Shown piece after piece: positions 1 through 11,060 of a stretch of DNA of 64,000 nucleotides (position 1 is its first letter; each line of letters begins with the position of its first letter). Origin of the DNA: Scolanthus callimorphus (Eukaryota; Cnidaria; Anthozoa; Actiniaria; Edwardsiidae); the NCBI GenBank assembly GCA_033964015.1, contig CM066921.1, positions 22,301,355 through 22,365,354 of the forward strand, in the 5' to 3' direction. A program made the position numbers and the translations under genes. The notes beneath the pieces were generated by a model, which saw nothing but the letters and a program-made list of their open reading frames with translations, was not told the DNA's origin and made no database searches.

Positions 1-143
1 TTGAACAATTTCCCACATCTTCGGAGCTAATGAGCAGTCCAAGTTTGACAGTCCACGTGAGGGTTGGTCAGCTGGGTTTCGAGGGTTGAGATGTATGACA
101 TTTGTAAGAACACATTTAACTCTGTAGTAGTAAAAACAAAATT

Positions 144-890
144 TTAATGGCATTGTTCAAGGTGCGGCTTCGACCGGTTATGCAATGCATAAACTACTGC
201 TTGGTTATCCACCAGAGCATCCACTCGTGCCCCCTTTATGTCATCTTGAAAAGCACGCAATACATGATCTACTGCTAACGCCTCTTTCGTCGCAATGTCC
301 AAAGATGTTTCCTGCTCTGTCCAGTAATCTGACACCTCTCGTCTTGTAGGTGTGAGCAACACCCCACCCCAACCTGAATTGGATGCATCAGAAGCCAGTT
401 TGATTTGTAGGTGCCTTTCCTCTCTCCAAGAAAGGGGATCATCCCAACTCTCCAAGAAAAGCCAGTGAGTCATCTCCTCCCTTAGAGCACCTTGAACAGG
501 GATTAATTTGCTCGTCCTAATGCCCGTGGAGATTGCTGCATTCATTTCTCTGGTGAATAACTTCGCCGCCGGGACTGCAAGTGAGAAGGATACACACTTC
601 CCTACAATACGCTGCAAAGTCTTTATCGAGACATGTCGTGCATCTAACGTTGCAGTCAGGAGCTCCATGAACTTCTCTTTTTTGTCCAGTTTAAGATGAA
701 AGACTTCATTTCTGAATCAGCAAGAAAACCCAGATAGGGCATCACTTTTTGAGGGACTAGTATTGACTTCTCTAGGCCCAAGAAGTACCCCAAGCGCACA
801 AGATGATATGCCACGAGAAAACTTCCCGATCTCGCCGCAGCAAAGTTGCGTTGCTCTGCCGTATCTAAGACCTGGTACTCTCCCTTATTG
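144..890 (-). pseudogene. DIRS-like retrotransposon RT end and RNase H remnant
   Basis: On the minus strand, about 890 to 672 encodes the end of a reverse transcriptase, with YFLGLEKS and MPYLGFLADSEM blocks. After a frame change, 668 to 144 encodes 174 residues with a VGKCVSFSLAVPAAKLFTRE block and an RNase H-like start (LASDASNSGWGG). This order and spacing is familiar from tyrosine-recombinase (DIRS-type) elements of cnidarians and other invertebrates. No recombinase or terminal repeat is seen, so it is a truncated, frameshifted copy. A second fragment of the same kind lies at the far right of the window in opposite orientation. The class assignment rests on remembered family motifs; a Gypsy-type origin is less likely because of the RNase H block. 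Confidence 0.65.
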
Positions 891-1090
891 AGGGGAACTT
901 GTGGCCATAGTTCCGTTCTGTTACATAATAAAAGTAGTTACTAAATATAGTAGTAGTAGTTACTAATCTCAGCAGTTAAGAATATGAACACAGAACATGA
1001 AGAAGAACATAAGGGCTACAAGGATACAAGAAACAGATTTTTACAGTCTGTCCACCTTGTAAACCACGTGTTGACAAAGACTATGCCAAC

Positions 1091-1278
1091 GCCATAGTAT
1101 GGCTAGGTTAGGTTTTGTAAGACTATGTATAGGTTATGGGTTGCCTGTGTTATCTGCCTCGTGTTCCGCGAGCATGCGCTGTAAGATCGTCGTTCACGGC
1201 TGGGGCCATGATGGCCGCCATGACGGAATAAACTGTGGTGGTGTGAAACCGGCTCCTTGTCCTCCTAAATTACTGGCG
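1091..1278 (+). repeat. 188-bp dispersed repeat, copy 1
   Basis: The segment starts GCCATAGTATGGCTAGG and ends AAATTACTGGCG. It is nearly identical to 2744-2930 in the same orientation, 1.65 kb away. The ends carry a minimal CGCCA/TGGCG inversion, so it may be a short MITE or SINE rather than an LTR. The open frame inside it is not supported as a gene. Confidence 0.8.
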
Positions 1279-1719
1279 TGGTGTCCTACGGTGGGATAAT
1301 CGACTATTTATTCGCCGGCCTTCTTCACTATGAAGGTTGTCTCGGCATATGGAGCATCAAGGGACTTCGAGTTCGGTTTTTGGCAAGAGCGCTCGCACTG
1401 CGCCTGGTATCCTCTCCTTGTTAGAGCAGTTTAGTTCCTTTCCTTTGGCAGGGCATGGGCGGCATGGTCCCTTGCCGTGTTCCACAAACTCCGACTGTTT
1501 CACAGACTTATACGGACGATATTCAACTCAACAGCATGATTTCGAGCGAGCTCAATTAAGTTATACGAGTCGGCAAGTACACCTCAGAAGCCGCTGCTCA
1601 CCCGAAGCTCGACCCCGATGAGTGACCACAAGACATTCAACCTTTGAAATTTTACGTCTCGTTTGGCGCTAGCTCACAATTGCTAAACCCTACTAGTTCA
1701 AGATCAAAGGGGACTATCG

Positions 1720-2052
1720 AAGCCGCCATTTTATTTTACTTTCTTCACACGGAATTGTCTTATTATTTTAACACCTGGAATTGACTTTATAAACATTTCC
1801 TCACGAACGACTGGCACTGATCCTCCACTTTGCAAGCCATACAAGCACGTGCAACCATCCAAGGCACAAAAGGCCCAAGTCAAGTTTAAATTGACTAGTA
1901 CAGATAGCTCCATGTACCGTATATCCTCTTTTGATGACCTCAGCCCTGCTACCAGACGTCTCAAGGACATTAGTACTCCCCTGGACTATTCTCTTCTAGA
2001 TAATGTATCAATTTCAATTCATTATGGACACACCTTGAACTCTATTTTGTAG
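1720..2052 (+). other. Open reading stretch of unknown origin
   Basis: A frame that stays open for about 110 codons ends at TAG 2050-2052 and lies between the two 188-bp repeats. The peptide contains FDDLSPATRRLKDISTPLDY and shows no family I recognise. No clear start or splice acceptor was found. It may be a terminal exon, a transposon remnant or chance. Confidence 0.2.
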
Positions 2053-2743
2053 GTTTTTCTAGCTTTGTTCACTTTATTTATTTTACTATATTTACATAGC
2101 ATCTAATTATTTTTTTGGCTACTTGTTAGCATATATTTTCATACCTCGCTTATTTTGATATCCTATATTTTATAGCTGCTAGTCCTATAGTTTAGCTCAT
2201 TCCATAGCCCTACGTAGGTCCGTTGTTCCTTGTTTGTCTTGTTATCCTGTTTGCCCTTGGACAGTCCACCTTGTACCATTTATTGTACTGCCTATCCATC
2301 ATGTATTTCTATTACATGTGCCATTGCTATCCCCAGGAAAGAGAAGGGGAAGGAGGGGAAGGAAGAGAAAAAAGTGGTCACCCCCCACCCCCATACATGG
2401 TACCACCGGTAGCCATGTATGGTATGTCATGTTGTGTGTACACACCCGTCTCCATTATGTGTCTGTAACCTGTGTAACACATGCTCACTGTAGTCACATG
2501 TCCATGGTAGAGTGTAACCTGTGTACATCACCATTGTAATACCTGTGACGTAGTGTATTTTGTTTGTAGCCACTGTCCTATTTGTCCACCCTGTGACCCT
2601 GGGTACGGATGTATCCTTTACTGCCATTATTTTATTCCATTTTATCCTTTAGTGCACCGCAGTTATTACTGCCTTGCTTTCTCAGTTCTATTTGATTATA
2701 CAGTATCCCACATATAGAGAATGTAGAGAAGAAAACAGGTTGC

Positions 2744-2930
2744 GCCATAGTATGGCTAGGTTAGGTTTTGTAAGACTATGTATAGGTTATGGGTTGCCTG
2801 TGTTATCTGCCTCGTGTTCCGCGAGCATGCGCTGTAAGATCGTCGTTCACGGCTGGGGCCATGATGGCCGCCATGACGGAATAACTGTGGTGGTGTGAAA
2901 CCGGCTCCTTGTCTTCCTAAATTACTGGCG
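2744..2930 (+). repeat. 188-bp dispersed repeat, copy 2
   Basis: Second copy of the repeat at 1091-1278, with only a few substitutions and one 2-base indel. The sequences flanking the two copies differ, so they look like independent insertions or a local duplication. Confidence 0.8.
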
Positions 2931-5225
2931 CAAGATATATTACATGAGAGAGTTTAATCCAATATATAATACTAAATAATAGTACATTCGGATAATTAAG
3001 AGAGAATTTTAAGCAGAAGCAACAACCGTAAGCATTGAAGTGAAATATACAAACCTCAAGCAAGCAAACCACTGCTAAAGACAAGTGCACTATACGCCAT
3101 TAGATAAAACAACAATTCATGAACCACTAATATTCCACAAACACTCTCGTTTCGCTTACCAGTAAGTCTAAAGACGTGGACGGGATTGAAGATGAGTTAC
3201 AACGAGCAGCGCCGCGACTCGATCTTTGCTACAGCAGTTGGGCAATGTAATAATTTATGCATGGTCATAGTTCTTACAGCGATGTTCCTATGTATGCAGT
3301 GTGAATAGCCATTTATATAAGAACCAGTTTACGCTTAATTACAAAATCCAGGTTCTTATATGCGGGTTTTTACTGTAAGGCAAAATCAAATGCAAAATTC
3401 AAAGCAGGTGAAACCATTTATTGAAAATACTTATACAGTACAAACATTCTCGTCCTCGGTCGTGAAAGTGGTTCGAGGCAAGAAAAGAGATGTTGGACGC
3501 TGGTGTATCTTTCTGTAGTCGTGTTATCCGACCTGGCCGGCTGTCTTGGTGTCTCCGCTGACTCACGTCGTCCATAAAGGGTGAATGACCAACAAGCGTA
3601 GAATAGCTACAATTGTAGCATGCCTGTTACGGTTGAAAAAGTGCGGCCAGATGTTTTCCTGTATGACCGTAAGCTAGAGTCTCCATGGCGTGTGTTTCCT
3701 ACAAACAGCAAAATAACAGTTATATAATGGGTGTTCTGCACAAATCACCAAACGTGAACGGCAAAACTGGCAAAGTTCCTTCGGAGTTTGGCACAACAAG
3801 TGTATGGAAGCTTGCAATGAAGAATGAACGCATGACCAAAAATGCCAGGAATCTTATCAAACTGGTTTTACCGGTTGGTAATGCATTGCCCGCCCTGCCC
3901 AGTCTCGCACCCAGACGCTTTCCGGTCTTTTTAGGGCGCGCAAAGATTTGTGGGATAGTTTTAGCAGGGCGCGCAGGGAGATGTGGGATAGTTTTAACAG
4001 GGCGCGCATAGAGTTATGGGAATATCCCACGCACCGTGTGATACTCATTCCCAGTCCCTACGCCTCCAGAACAATTTTCCGATGAGAAATCAATGCAGGA
4101 CTGACGCAAAAAAATAACGTCTGGGTACAAGATTGCGCCATAAAACCGGCCTCGTGATATTTGCAACTTTCGCGCTCATGTCGGCAAGACGATGACACCA
4201 CGCACCCGTCTTCTCGCAGCTGTCACAGATCCTCCCCATGCACATAACTGCGTTAATGTGCATGCAGAACAAAAATGGGTAACTAACTGGAAAGTCTTTT
4301 TAAGCCACAGTCACTACTCACCCGTTTTCATACAAAGTATATGCGCTCTATATCATTTGAGATTCCCTGCAAACAAATAGAAAACAATGATTAAAAGCAA
4401 TGTATCAGTAAAAAATCTATGTAAATCAGCTCCCGGTCAGAGGTACGGAAACACAAAGCAACGGAGCAAAATAAGGTGATGTGTTTTTGTTGAAATATGG
4501 GCACAGCCACGACAAATTCATAGGCCGTTTAACACATCAGTTATGGAAAGTATGGAAAGCAATATAGAACAGAGTCACTCCAGTTTCCGATAGCAGATGT
4601 TGGCTCCGGCGACATCACAAGCAGCTGGCGCAGTTTACACACAAGAGTGATTGTTAGCACGTTATTACCCCCGTGGGTTATGAAGCAAAGGGAGGAGCAC
4701 TGAGGATGGTATCGCAGGACCAGTATCCCAGTGGATCAACCGAAAGAGTTAAAAATAGGAGAAAAGTCGAACTCACGATATGAACCAGTTAATTTCGACA
4801 ACCACCCGAACAGAAAGAAAAATCCCTCTTCCGGTCAGGAGTCGATCTCGGGTCACAGCGGTGAGAGGCACGCGTCGAAACGATGATCCAACGTGCTTAA
4901 CTTAGCTAGAAAAGACCGTAGAATAAAGGACCCGTGGGAATAAAGGACCATGGGAATAAAGGACCATGGGGACTCGGTGGTTAAGAGAGATCTGTACCTT
5001 GGCATCAGGTGATGACACGGACTCGTTATTCCCGTACGCTTTCTGACCAAGTGATAGTTTGTGCCCGTATTCCACCCAGTCCCCATGGCTGCCTTCTGCT
5101 TCCCTGGACGAACAATTATAACACGTCGCTTAGATGATTTAGCGAGGTGATGCCTATAAAAAACCGTTCACTCTAGCACGCCATAACAAATCACTCGGAT
5201 TATTTTGCAAGGTGATGGACAACAG
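2931..5225. other. No gene recognised; short local repeats
   Basis: No supported coding region. There are three tandem units of about 35 bp around 3930-4015 (GGGCGCGCA plus GTGGGATAGTTTTA) and a triplicated GGAATAAAGGACC motif around 4918-4970. From about 5100 there are diverged units of the 120-bp satellite that continues after the MITE. Confidence 0.6.
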
Positions 5226-5228
5226 TAA

Positions 5229-5682
5229 GACCCCGTCCACACTACACCGTTTTCAAACGAAAACGGATACTTTTTGCTCCGTTTTCAAAAAGATTTGCGT
5301 CCACACTTATCACTACTTATCGTTTTCGTATCGTTTTCGCCCGTCCACACTACAACGCGTATTCGTACGAAAACGCTCTTATGCATTCAGTGGGCATGCT
5401 CAAACCAGCTCGAGGCATGCGCATTTCGATCTGTTGGCCCGCGAAATTGGTCGGGTTTGCTGTGGTGACGTCATCGTTTTCAGTTAGCATCGTTTTCGCC
5501 CGTCCACACTAGAAAACAGCGTTTTCAAACAGCTCCGTTTTCAAATCGCTCCACTCTGGAGAGCGTTTTTCGGATTGATCCGTTTTCGGTATCGTATTCG
5601 GCGTTGTAGTGTGGACGATAGCCGTATCTGGAGCAAAAAGTATCCGTTTTCGTAGTGTGGACGGAGTAGTGTGGACGGGGTC
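5229..5682. mobile_element. Harbinger-like MITE (TIR GACCCCGTCCACACTA)
   Basis: A 454-bp non-coding element with terminal inverted repeats GACCCCGTCCACACTA and TAGTGTGGACGGGGTC. It is flanked by a TAA duplication (5226-5228 and 5683-5685). The interior repeats CGTTTTC-type motifs. A 3-bp TWA target site is the hallmark of PIF/Harbinger insertions. It interrupts the 120-bp satellite. A related copy lies at 62995-63533. Confidence 0.75.
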
Positions 5683-5690
5683 TAAGACCC

Positions 5691-5950
5691 CAAGGACATC
5701 ATAACACGTCACTTGGAGTATTTAACAAGGGGACGGGCACAACAAGCTCACTAGAATACCACAACACGACACTTGGATTATTGTGGCAAGACAATGGTCA
5801 CAGGAACCCCCGAGGACATCATAACACGTCACTTGGAGTATTTAACAAGGGGACGGGCACAACAAGCTCACTAGAACACCACAACACGACACGTGGATTA
5901 TTGTGGCAAGATAATGGTCACAGGAACCCCCGAGGACATCATAACACCTT
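5691..5950 (+). repeat. 120-bp tandem repeat
   Basis: Just over two full units at an exact 120-bp period, each beginning near GAGGACATCATAACACGTC. More diverged units lie to the left of the inserted MITE. Confidence 0.85.
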
Positions 5951-6054
5951 ATTGAACACCTTATTTACATGCGCAACAGGATGAACATGGACACGTCCCC
6001 GTGGACACGTTACCTTATAGTGTTCGTACTAGGTGGGACGGACAGCAGCCTCAC

Positions 6055-6342
6055 CTGTATGGCTCATCTAGAGTGGCAGCTGACCCAGGACCGGTGGTGT
6101 ATGCGTCACGAGTAGCAGCTGACCCAGGACCGGTGGTGTATGCGTCACGAGTAGCAGCTGACCCAGGACCGGTGGTGTATGCGTCACGAGTAGCAGCTGA
6201 CCCAGGACCGGTGGTGTATGCCTCACGAGTAGCAGCTGATCCCGGACCGGTGGTGTATGCGTCACGAGTGGCAGCTGACCCAGGACCGGTGTTGTTATTA
6301 CTGGGCGTCACCTCAGATGGAGTGGACTGGCGTGTCACGGGA
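6055..6342 (-). CDS. Candidate exon: Ser/Thr/Gly-rich tail with 15-residue repeats
   Basis: The minus strand has an AG acceptor (CAAACAAG) before 6342 and a strong donor, ACAG|GTGAGG, after 6055. The 288 nt between give 95 uninterrupted codons with entry and exit both in phase 2. The peptide begins PVTRQSTPSEVTPS and then repeats TTGPGSAATRDAY five to six times, matching a 45-bp tandem repeat at about 6070-6290. The opposite strand is open too, which is expected for a repeat whose length is a multiple of three. The entry phase fits the donor phase of the membrane-spanning exon at 9546-9864 on the same strand, so the two could belong to one gene with this as its tail. Transcript evidence is lacking and the acceptor is weak. 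Confidence 0.4.
6070..6290. repeat. 45-bp minisatellite
   Basis: About five near-identical 45-bp units containing GCAGCTGACCCAGGACCGG and GTATGCGTCACGAGTA. The unit length is a multiple of three and both strands stay open. Confidence 0.9.
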
Positions 6343-7779
6343 CTTGTTTGAAAACATCAAAACAGTACAAGCATCCATTACACACTATAACTATCGCTTA
6401 AGAAAACATTATGGGAAAACATTAGAGATAATGTAACTACGGACTTGAATATATTTATCTAGCTTATCGCCATTTCACACAAGTACACACATAGAAATGA
6501 AATTTAAACAGAGAGGAAGATTGCAATACTGATACTGCTGCAGTGTACCGCAGTTATGGCAATGGCAATGGCGCCGAGAAAGCTATTGGTGACTCGTGGT
6601 TATACAGGGCCGTAGCAAGCCCTCAAAAACTGGGGGGCGATACGACCCTGTTATACCTTGTCAGTCCATCGTTCTGGTAGCTGGTCGGGTGGTCTTGGTC
6701 AGGGGGTCTGGCCTCTAATGTATCCTCGGTCATCTCGGCATTAGTGGTGCTGAGATCTGGTATCCTGAAGACAGGAAATCACAGACTTATACGTTCGTTC
6801 GATTGTTAGAATGAATGATTGATTGATCGGTGTTGGTTGATTAATTGATTGATCGATTGATTGATTGATCGGTGTTGATTGTTGGTTGATTGATTGATCG
6901 GTGTTGATTGGTTGATTGATTGGCGGCTATAGACTCGAGCGCTAGACATAAAGGTCAAAAGGGTCACTGTCTGGATCGCACGAGGCCCGTTTTGTGCTGT
7001 TTCTAGGGTATTATTTATATCCTGACACGATCATTGTAAGGGGTGACACTTAGAGTTCAAACTTACTTCCATGGCTTCAACTTGACTTGAGTGTGCGGCG
7101 TGTGCGCTGCTTCCGGTCTAATAATGTATAATGGCAGCACGTTAAGCAAGACACAGTAGAAAACACATCCCACTTTATCAGCGAACAAATATTACAGCAG
7201 ACGCATATCATCTCACATCTATAGCTCTGTTCACGCTGACACCATTCATTGTTCTTAATCTACCAACCACCGATCGGCTCGCAGATCAAGCCAGTCTAGC
7301 CTCGTCCCCAGGCTACTCGGCGCGCCTGTCACGCTTTGTCTGGCTATGACGTCATTGGCTTTCGCTGCTTGAATGCACAAAAGCGGATTAGCTGAGAGAA
7401 AGGGGTACCCTGAGGACGTGGCTAATTCCAGTGTACGGATGGTACATGAGCATTAGAATGACAGTGTGGACAGACAGTGAATAGCGCTATAGGCATGCTT
7501 TTAATGCATTACCGTGAGAACCAGACTCTTCGGCTTCACTCGTTTGGGAACGCGCATGTCGAGTGCGCTCATACGAGTGAAGCTGGGGCCTCTGATGTCC
7601 AGGGTATAAATACACGAGGCAGTGCTGTATAACAAGCATTGTTTATCGGCAGGTAAGCATTTCGCCTCATCGTTGGAGAAAGCAAACAATATCTTTATGA
7701 AATTCACAGGCAGATTTCTGACGTTCTGACTACCGGCAGCCAAAGCTTGTAATTTGAATTTCATGTGGGCATGTGGATC
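6343..7779. other. No gene recognised; GATT-type simple repeat
   Basis: Contains a TTGATTGATCGGTG/GATT simple repeat at about 6826-6935. No supported gene or RNA is seen. A minus-strand frame at 7501-7764 is open but has no family similarity I recognise. Confidence 0.5.
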
Positions 7780-8445
7780 TCCATTCAGACAAGCAATAGA
7801 TAGTGGGTAGGACTATAGCGTATTATAGCGTGACATGTGGGCCTCTATTCAGACCAGTAATGGATAGTGGGTGGGACTATAGAGTGACATGTGGGCCTCT
7901 ATTCAGACCAGTAATAGATAGTGGGTGGGACTATAGAGTGACATGTGGACCTCTATTCAGACCAGTAATAGATAGTGGGTGGGACTATAGAGTGACATGT
8001 GGGCCTCTATTCAGACCAGTAATGGATAGTGGGTGGGACTATAGAGTGACATGTGGGCCTCTATTCAGATCAGTAATAGATAGCGGGTAGGACTATAGAG
8101 TGACATGTGGACCTGTATTCAGACCAGTAATGGATAGTGGGTGGGACTATAGAGTGACATGTGGACCTCTATTCAGATCAGTAATAGATAGTGGGTAGGA
8201 CTATAGAGTGACATGTGGACCTCTATTCAGACCAGCAATAGATAGTGGGTAGGACTATAGAGTGACATGTGGACCTAGACCAGTAATAGATAGTGGGTAG
8301 GAATATAGAGTGACATGTGGATCTAGACCAGTAATAGATAGTGGGTAGGACTATAGAGTGACATGTGGACCTAGACCAGTAATAGATAGTGGGTAGGACT
8401 ATAGAGTGACATGTGGACCTAGACCAGTAATAGATAGTGGGTAGC
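7780..8445. repeat. 54-bp/48-bp minisatellite, left array
   Basis: About twelve units of the type GGGACTATAGAGTGACATGT. The left units have period 54 with CTCTATTCAGACCAG, and the right units have period 48 after losing 6 bp. Both lengths are multiples of three. Minus-strand frames therefore repeat an IYYWSRSTCHSI peptide, which I do not regard as a gene. Confidence 0.9.
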
Positions 8446-9130
8446 ACGGCGATTTGGAGATTAGTGACCTGGGGTGAAATTGACACCGCTTTTCCCCGTC
8501 GCGCAATGGATATCGGCACTTAAATGTTACCCTCGCGCAGGCGTACGTTAATGGATAACAATTTAAAAATAGCAGGGAAGGAAGCGTATATTCTCAGGAT
8601 TTGAACGACACCAAACTCGAGGAAATCGACAAAGTTTTAGTATGTTTTCTTTGTGCATTCCTCAAAAAGATCTGGCGTGGGATTTCGGGGCTAAAAAGGA
8701 TCTGTTTGATAAATGTGGCAAACTATAGGCTTATTTGAATCAACCTGATTGGATTTTTATGCCTATGATTGCTGTAGTCTTCTACCAAGTTATCTAGGTA
8801 AGAATCTGGATCTAGCGGGCGAACTAGCAGCTCAAATCTGTATTTTTAGTAAACTCGCGTGTTGTCACTTGGGGCCTGTAGTTTGCCAGATGAACTGATG
8901 CGGAACATTCTGTGAGTCCGCATTTAAGATGAACATAAATACTCGAATTATCGACCGCATTTCTTCATTTGAGACTAGAAGTATTTTTGATTGAGTTTTG
9001 TTAGTTTTCTCTGTAATGAAGCAGCAAACTACGACTAGATGATGATATTTGGCGTATTATAAAGCAACTTTCCATTTACTCGATGATTGCAAAGGCTTCT
9101 GGTCGAACAGACGAGGGTTCAAATCACCGT
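8446..9130. other. Unique spacer between the two minisatellite arrays
   Basis: No coding or RNA gene is recognised. A GGGTTCAAATC motif near 9115 resembles a pol III B box, but no A box is found nearby. Confidence 0.5.
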
Positions 9131-9515
9131 GTAGGACTATAGAGTGACATGTGGATCTAGACCAGTAATAGATAGTGGGTAGGACTATAGAGTGACATGT
9201 GGATCTAGACCAGTAATAGATAGTGGGTAGGACTATAGAGTGACATGTGGATCTAGACCAGTAATAGATAGTGGGTAGGACTATAGAGTGACATGTGGAT
9301 CTAGACCAGTAATAGATAGTGGGTAGGACTATAGAGTGACATGTGGATCTAGACCAGTAATAGATAGTGGGTAGGACTATAGAGTGACATGTGGATCTAG
9401 ACCAGTAATAGATAGTGGGTAGGACTATAGAGTGACATGTGGATCTAGACCAGTAATAGATAGTGGGTAGGACTATAGAGTGACATGTGGATCTCCATTC
9501 AGACCAGTATAGATA
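9131..9515. repeat. 48-bp minisatellite, right array
   Basis: Eight nearly identical 48-bp units, the same family as the array at 7780-8445. The units are more homogeneous than those in the left array, suggesting more recent expansion. Both arrays are bounded by GTGGATCTCCATTCAGAC. Confidence 0.9.
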
Positions 9516-9545
9516 GTGGGTTGGACCGTACATATTGAGCCTTAC

Positions 9546-9864
9546 CCTTTCTCTCTCCCTCTACAGCAAATAACAAACAAACATATTGTCATGACAACCA
9601 GGAGAATGCCTCCAAAGGCGATCATTATAATACCAAACGTGGTGAGTAATTCTTGCTGTGCAGGTGGTCTTCCTGTGGATGCTAATGTACTACTCATGTT
9701 ATGAGAAGCCGTCATTCCAGTGTACTGTGACGAGGTGGCGGAGAAGGACGCCACTGTACTGCTTGTGTTGGTTATCATCCCTCTCGTTGTAGTAGTTGGT
9801 GTAATGCTAGTGCGTGAGACTTGTACCGTGTGTGTTAGTAGCACAGACCACGTGGAGTTCACAC
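9546..9864 (-). CDS. Candidate exon: Ser/Thr-rich stalk plus transmembrane helix
   Basis: A minus-strand segment lies between an acceptor (AATAAACAG) and a donor (AAAGG|GTAAGG), with 105 open codons, entry phase 1 and exit phase 2. The peptide starts with a Ser/Thr-rich stretch (SRTSITPTTTTRG, then SSTVASFSATSSQYTG) and N-glycosylation-like sites. A hydrophobic helix of about 24 residues (IIMIAFGGILLVVMTICLFVI) follows, ended by CCRGREKG. This is the usual layout of a mucin-like or adhesion single-pass protein at the membrane crossing. No folded domain is visible to name it. The phase matches the repeat-bearing exon at 6055-6342. Upstream exons were not identified. Confidence 0.5.
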
Positions 9865-10096
9865 CTGTTTATTAACAACAGAAACAATCATAACCCCACA
9901 CGTTATAGGGAAGGGAGGGGGATGGAGTCACTAATAGCAACCGGAAACTGTGTGTCCCAGAACTGTATTTATTGAGGAGTTCGTTTGGTCTGTGAGATAC
10001 TATTTTGTATATTAACATATTACAGACCCAGACATGCACATCATCATCCACAATTTTCTGTACGATTATAAAATGCCATATCATACCAGCATTTCT

Positions 10097-10170
10097 ATGA
10101 AATCACTCACTCTGAAAGATCACTAAATCCGGGGATCCGATCTATACAGCCTATACACTGAGCTACGGAG
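10097..10170 (-). repeat. tRNA-like SINE head or decayed tRNA
   Basis: Minus-strand sequence with an A-box-like TAGCTCAGTGTATAGG and a B-box-like AGATCGGATCCCCGG, spaced as in tRNAs. The arms do not pair well enough for a functional tRNA, so a SINE head or pseudo-tRNA is more likely. Confidence 0.45.
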
Positions 10171-10351
10171 CCCGATATCTTATATAACAGTAGATACCAC
10201 GCCACAGAAAATACAGCCAATCAGAATGCAGGATTGGCGTTGTATATTCGGCGGTATTCCACTCAACCTTCCCATCGTGCACTGCGTTTACGTAAAACGC
10301 TGCTTTAATTTTAGTGTAGCGTGGTATAATATACAATGATTTCTCGTGGGA

Positions 10352-10459
10352 TACTGCAGAGTATCCCACTTGTCACTTGTATTTTCTAAGCATACACACT
10401 CGCCTGAAGGGATCGTGTGTATACCAGAAAATACAAGTGACGTGGGATACTCTGCAGTA
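10352..10459. repeat. Inverted repeat (foldback MITE)
   Basis: Arms around GATACTGCAGAGTATCCCAC and CAGAAAATACAAGTGACGTG form a hairpin of about 45 bp. The left arm itself contains the palindrome GATACTGCAGAGTATC. Confidence 0.7.
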
Positions 10460-10540
10460 ACCACTCGAAAACATTTGTATAACTAGTATAGATACCATGG
10501 CCGGCAATGACAAGCTAACGCCCAGATACGCCCACTAAGG

Positions 10541-10664
10541 GACTGGTCATAAATTAAGGGGGGGGGGGGGGGGGGGGGGGGGGCTGGTGCAAAAATGGGG
10601 AGGGTCAGGGGAGGGTTTCCAAAAACATGTAGACCAAAATAAAAATGCACCAGCCCTCCCAAGT
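10541..10664. mobile_element. Short derivative of the GGGACTGGTCATAAATTA element
   Basis: The left end, GGGACTGGTCATAAATTA, is followed by a run of about 25 G. The right part, AAAAACATGTAGACC then GCACCAGCCCTCCCA, matches the right end of the element at 50842-53366. It appears to be a deletion derivative lacking its last inverted-repeat bases. Confidence 0.6.
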
Positions 10665-10984
10665 GGGCAAATGAGTACTACTTATTTCTTATTGTTTATT
10701 AGAAGACGAACTACGCCGAGGTTAGGCCGAAAATAACCAACTACAAACAATACAGTAAAAACCAATGGATAAGGAACCGAGAATTCTAGCCTAAACGTGT
10801 TCTAAATTAGACTTCATTTGATTTGAAAATACCTTTGAAATATGAGGTTCATTGGTATGGAAAATCTTACCATAACGGGTTCTTAAATCAACGTTCTTAT
10901 ATGCGTTTTTTTTCGGTATTTTTCCTGATACTGAATTCAATCGAAAAGTTGTCTTAGGCTTAGATATACACTGCACGCCGGCCT

Positions 10985-11060
10985 AATCATGAGCCGTTCC
11001 TAATGCACATGAGGAAACTCTATTGTCTAAGTTCATTTGCATTAGGAACGGCTGATGATT
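10985..11060. repeat. 76-bp palindromic element
   Basis: AATCATGAGCCGTTCCTAAT at the left and its near-complement ending GGAACGGCTGATGATT at the right form a small hairpin. Confidence 0.7.

Noticed and set aside
1091..2930. LTR retrotransposon bounded by the 188-bp direct repeats
   Set aside because: No primer-binding site next to the left copy, no matching target duplication and no retroelement coding between them.
7780..8445. CRISPR-like regular repeats
   Set aside because: Units are directly adjacent with no unique spacers, and the genome is eukaryotic, so these are minisatellites.
9105..9135. tRNA gene suggested by GGGTTCAAATC
   Set aside because: No A box or acceptor stem at the proper distance.
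9057..9533. 158-codon minus-strand frame repeating IYYWSRSTCHSI
   Set aside because: It is the 48-bp minisatellite read in one frame. It ends in unrelated sequence and has no gene context.
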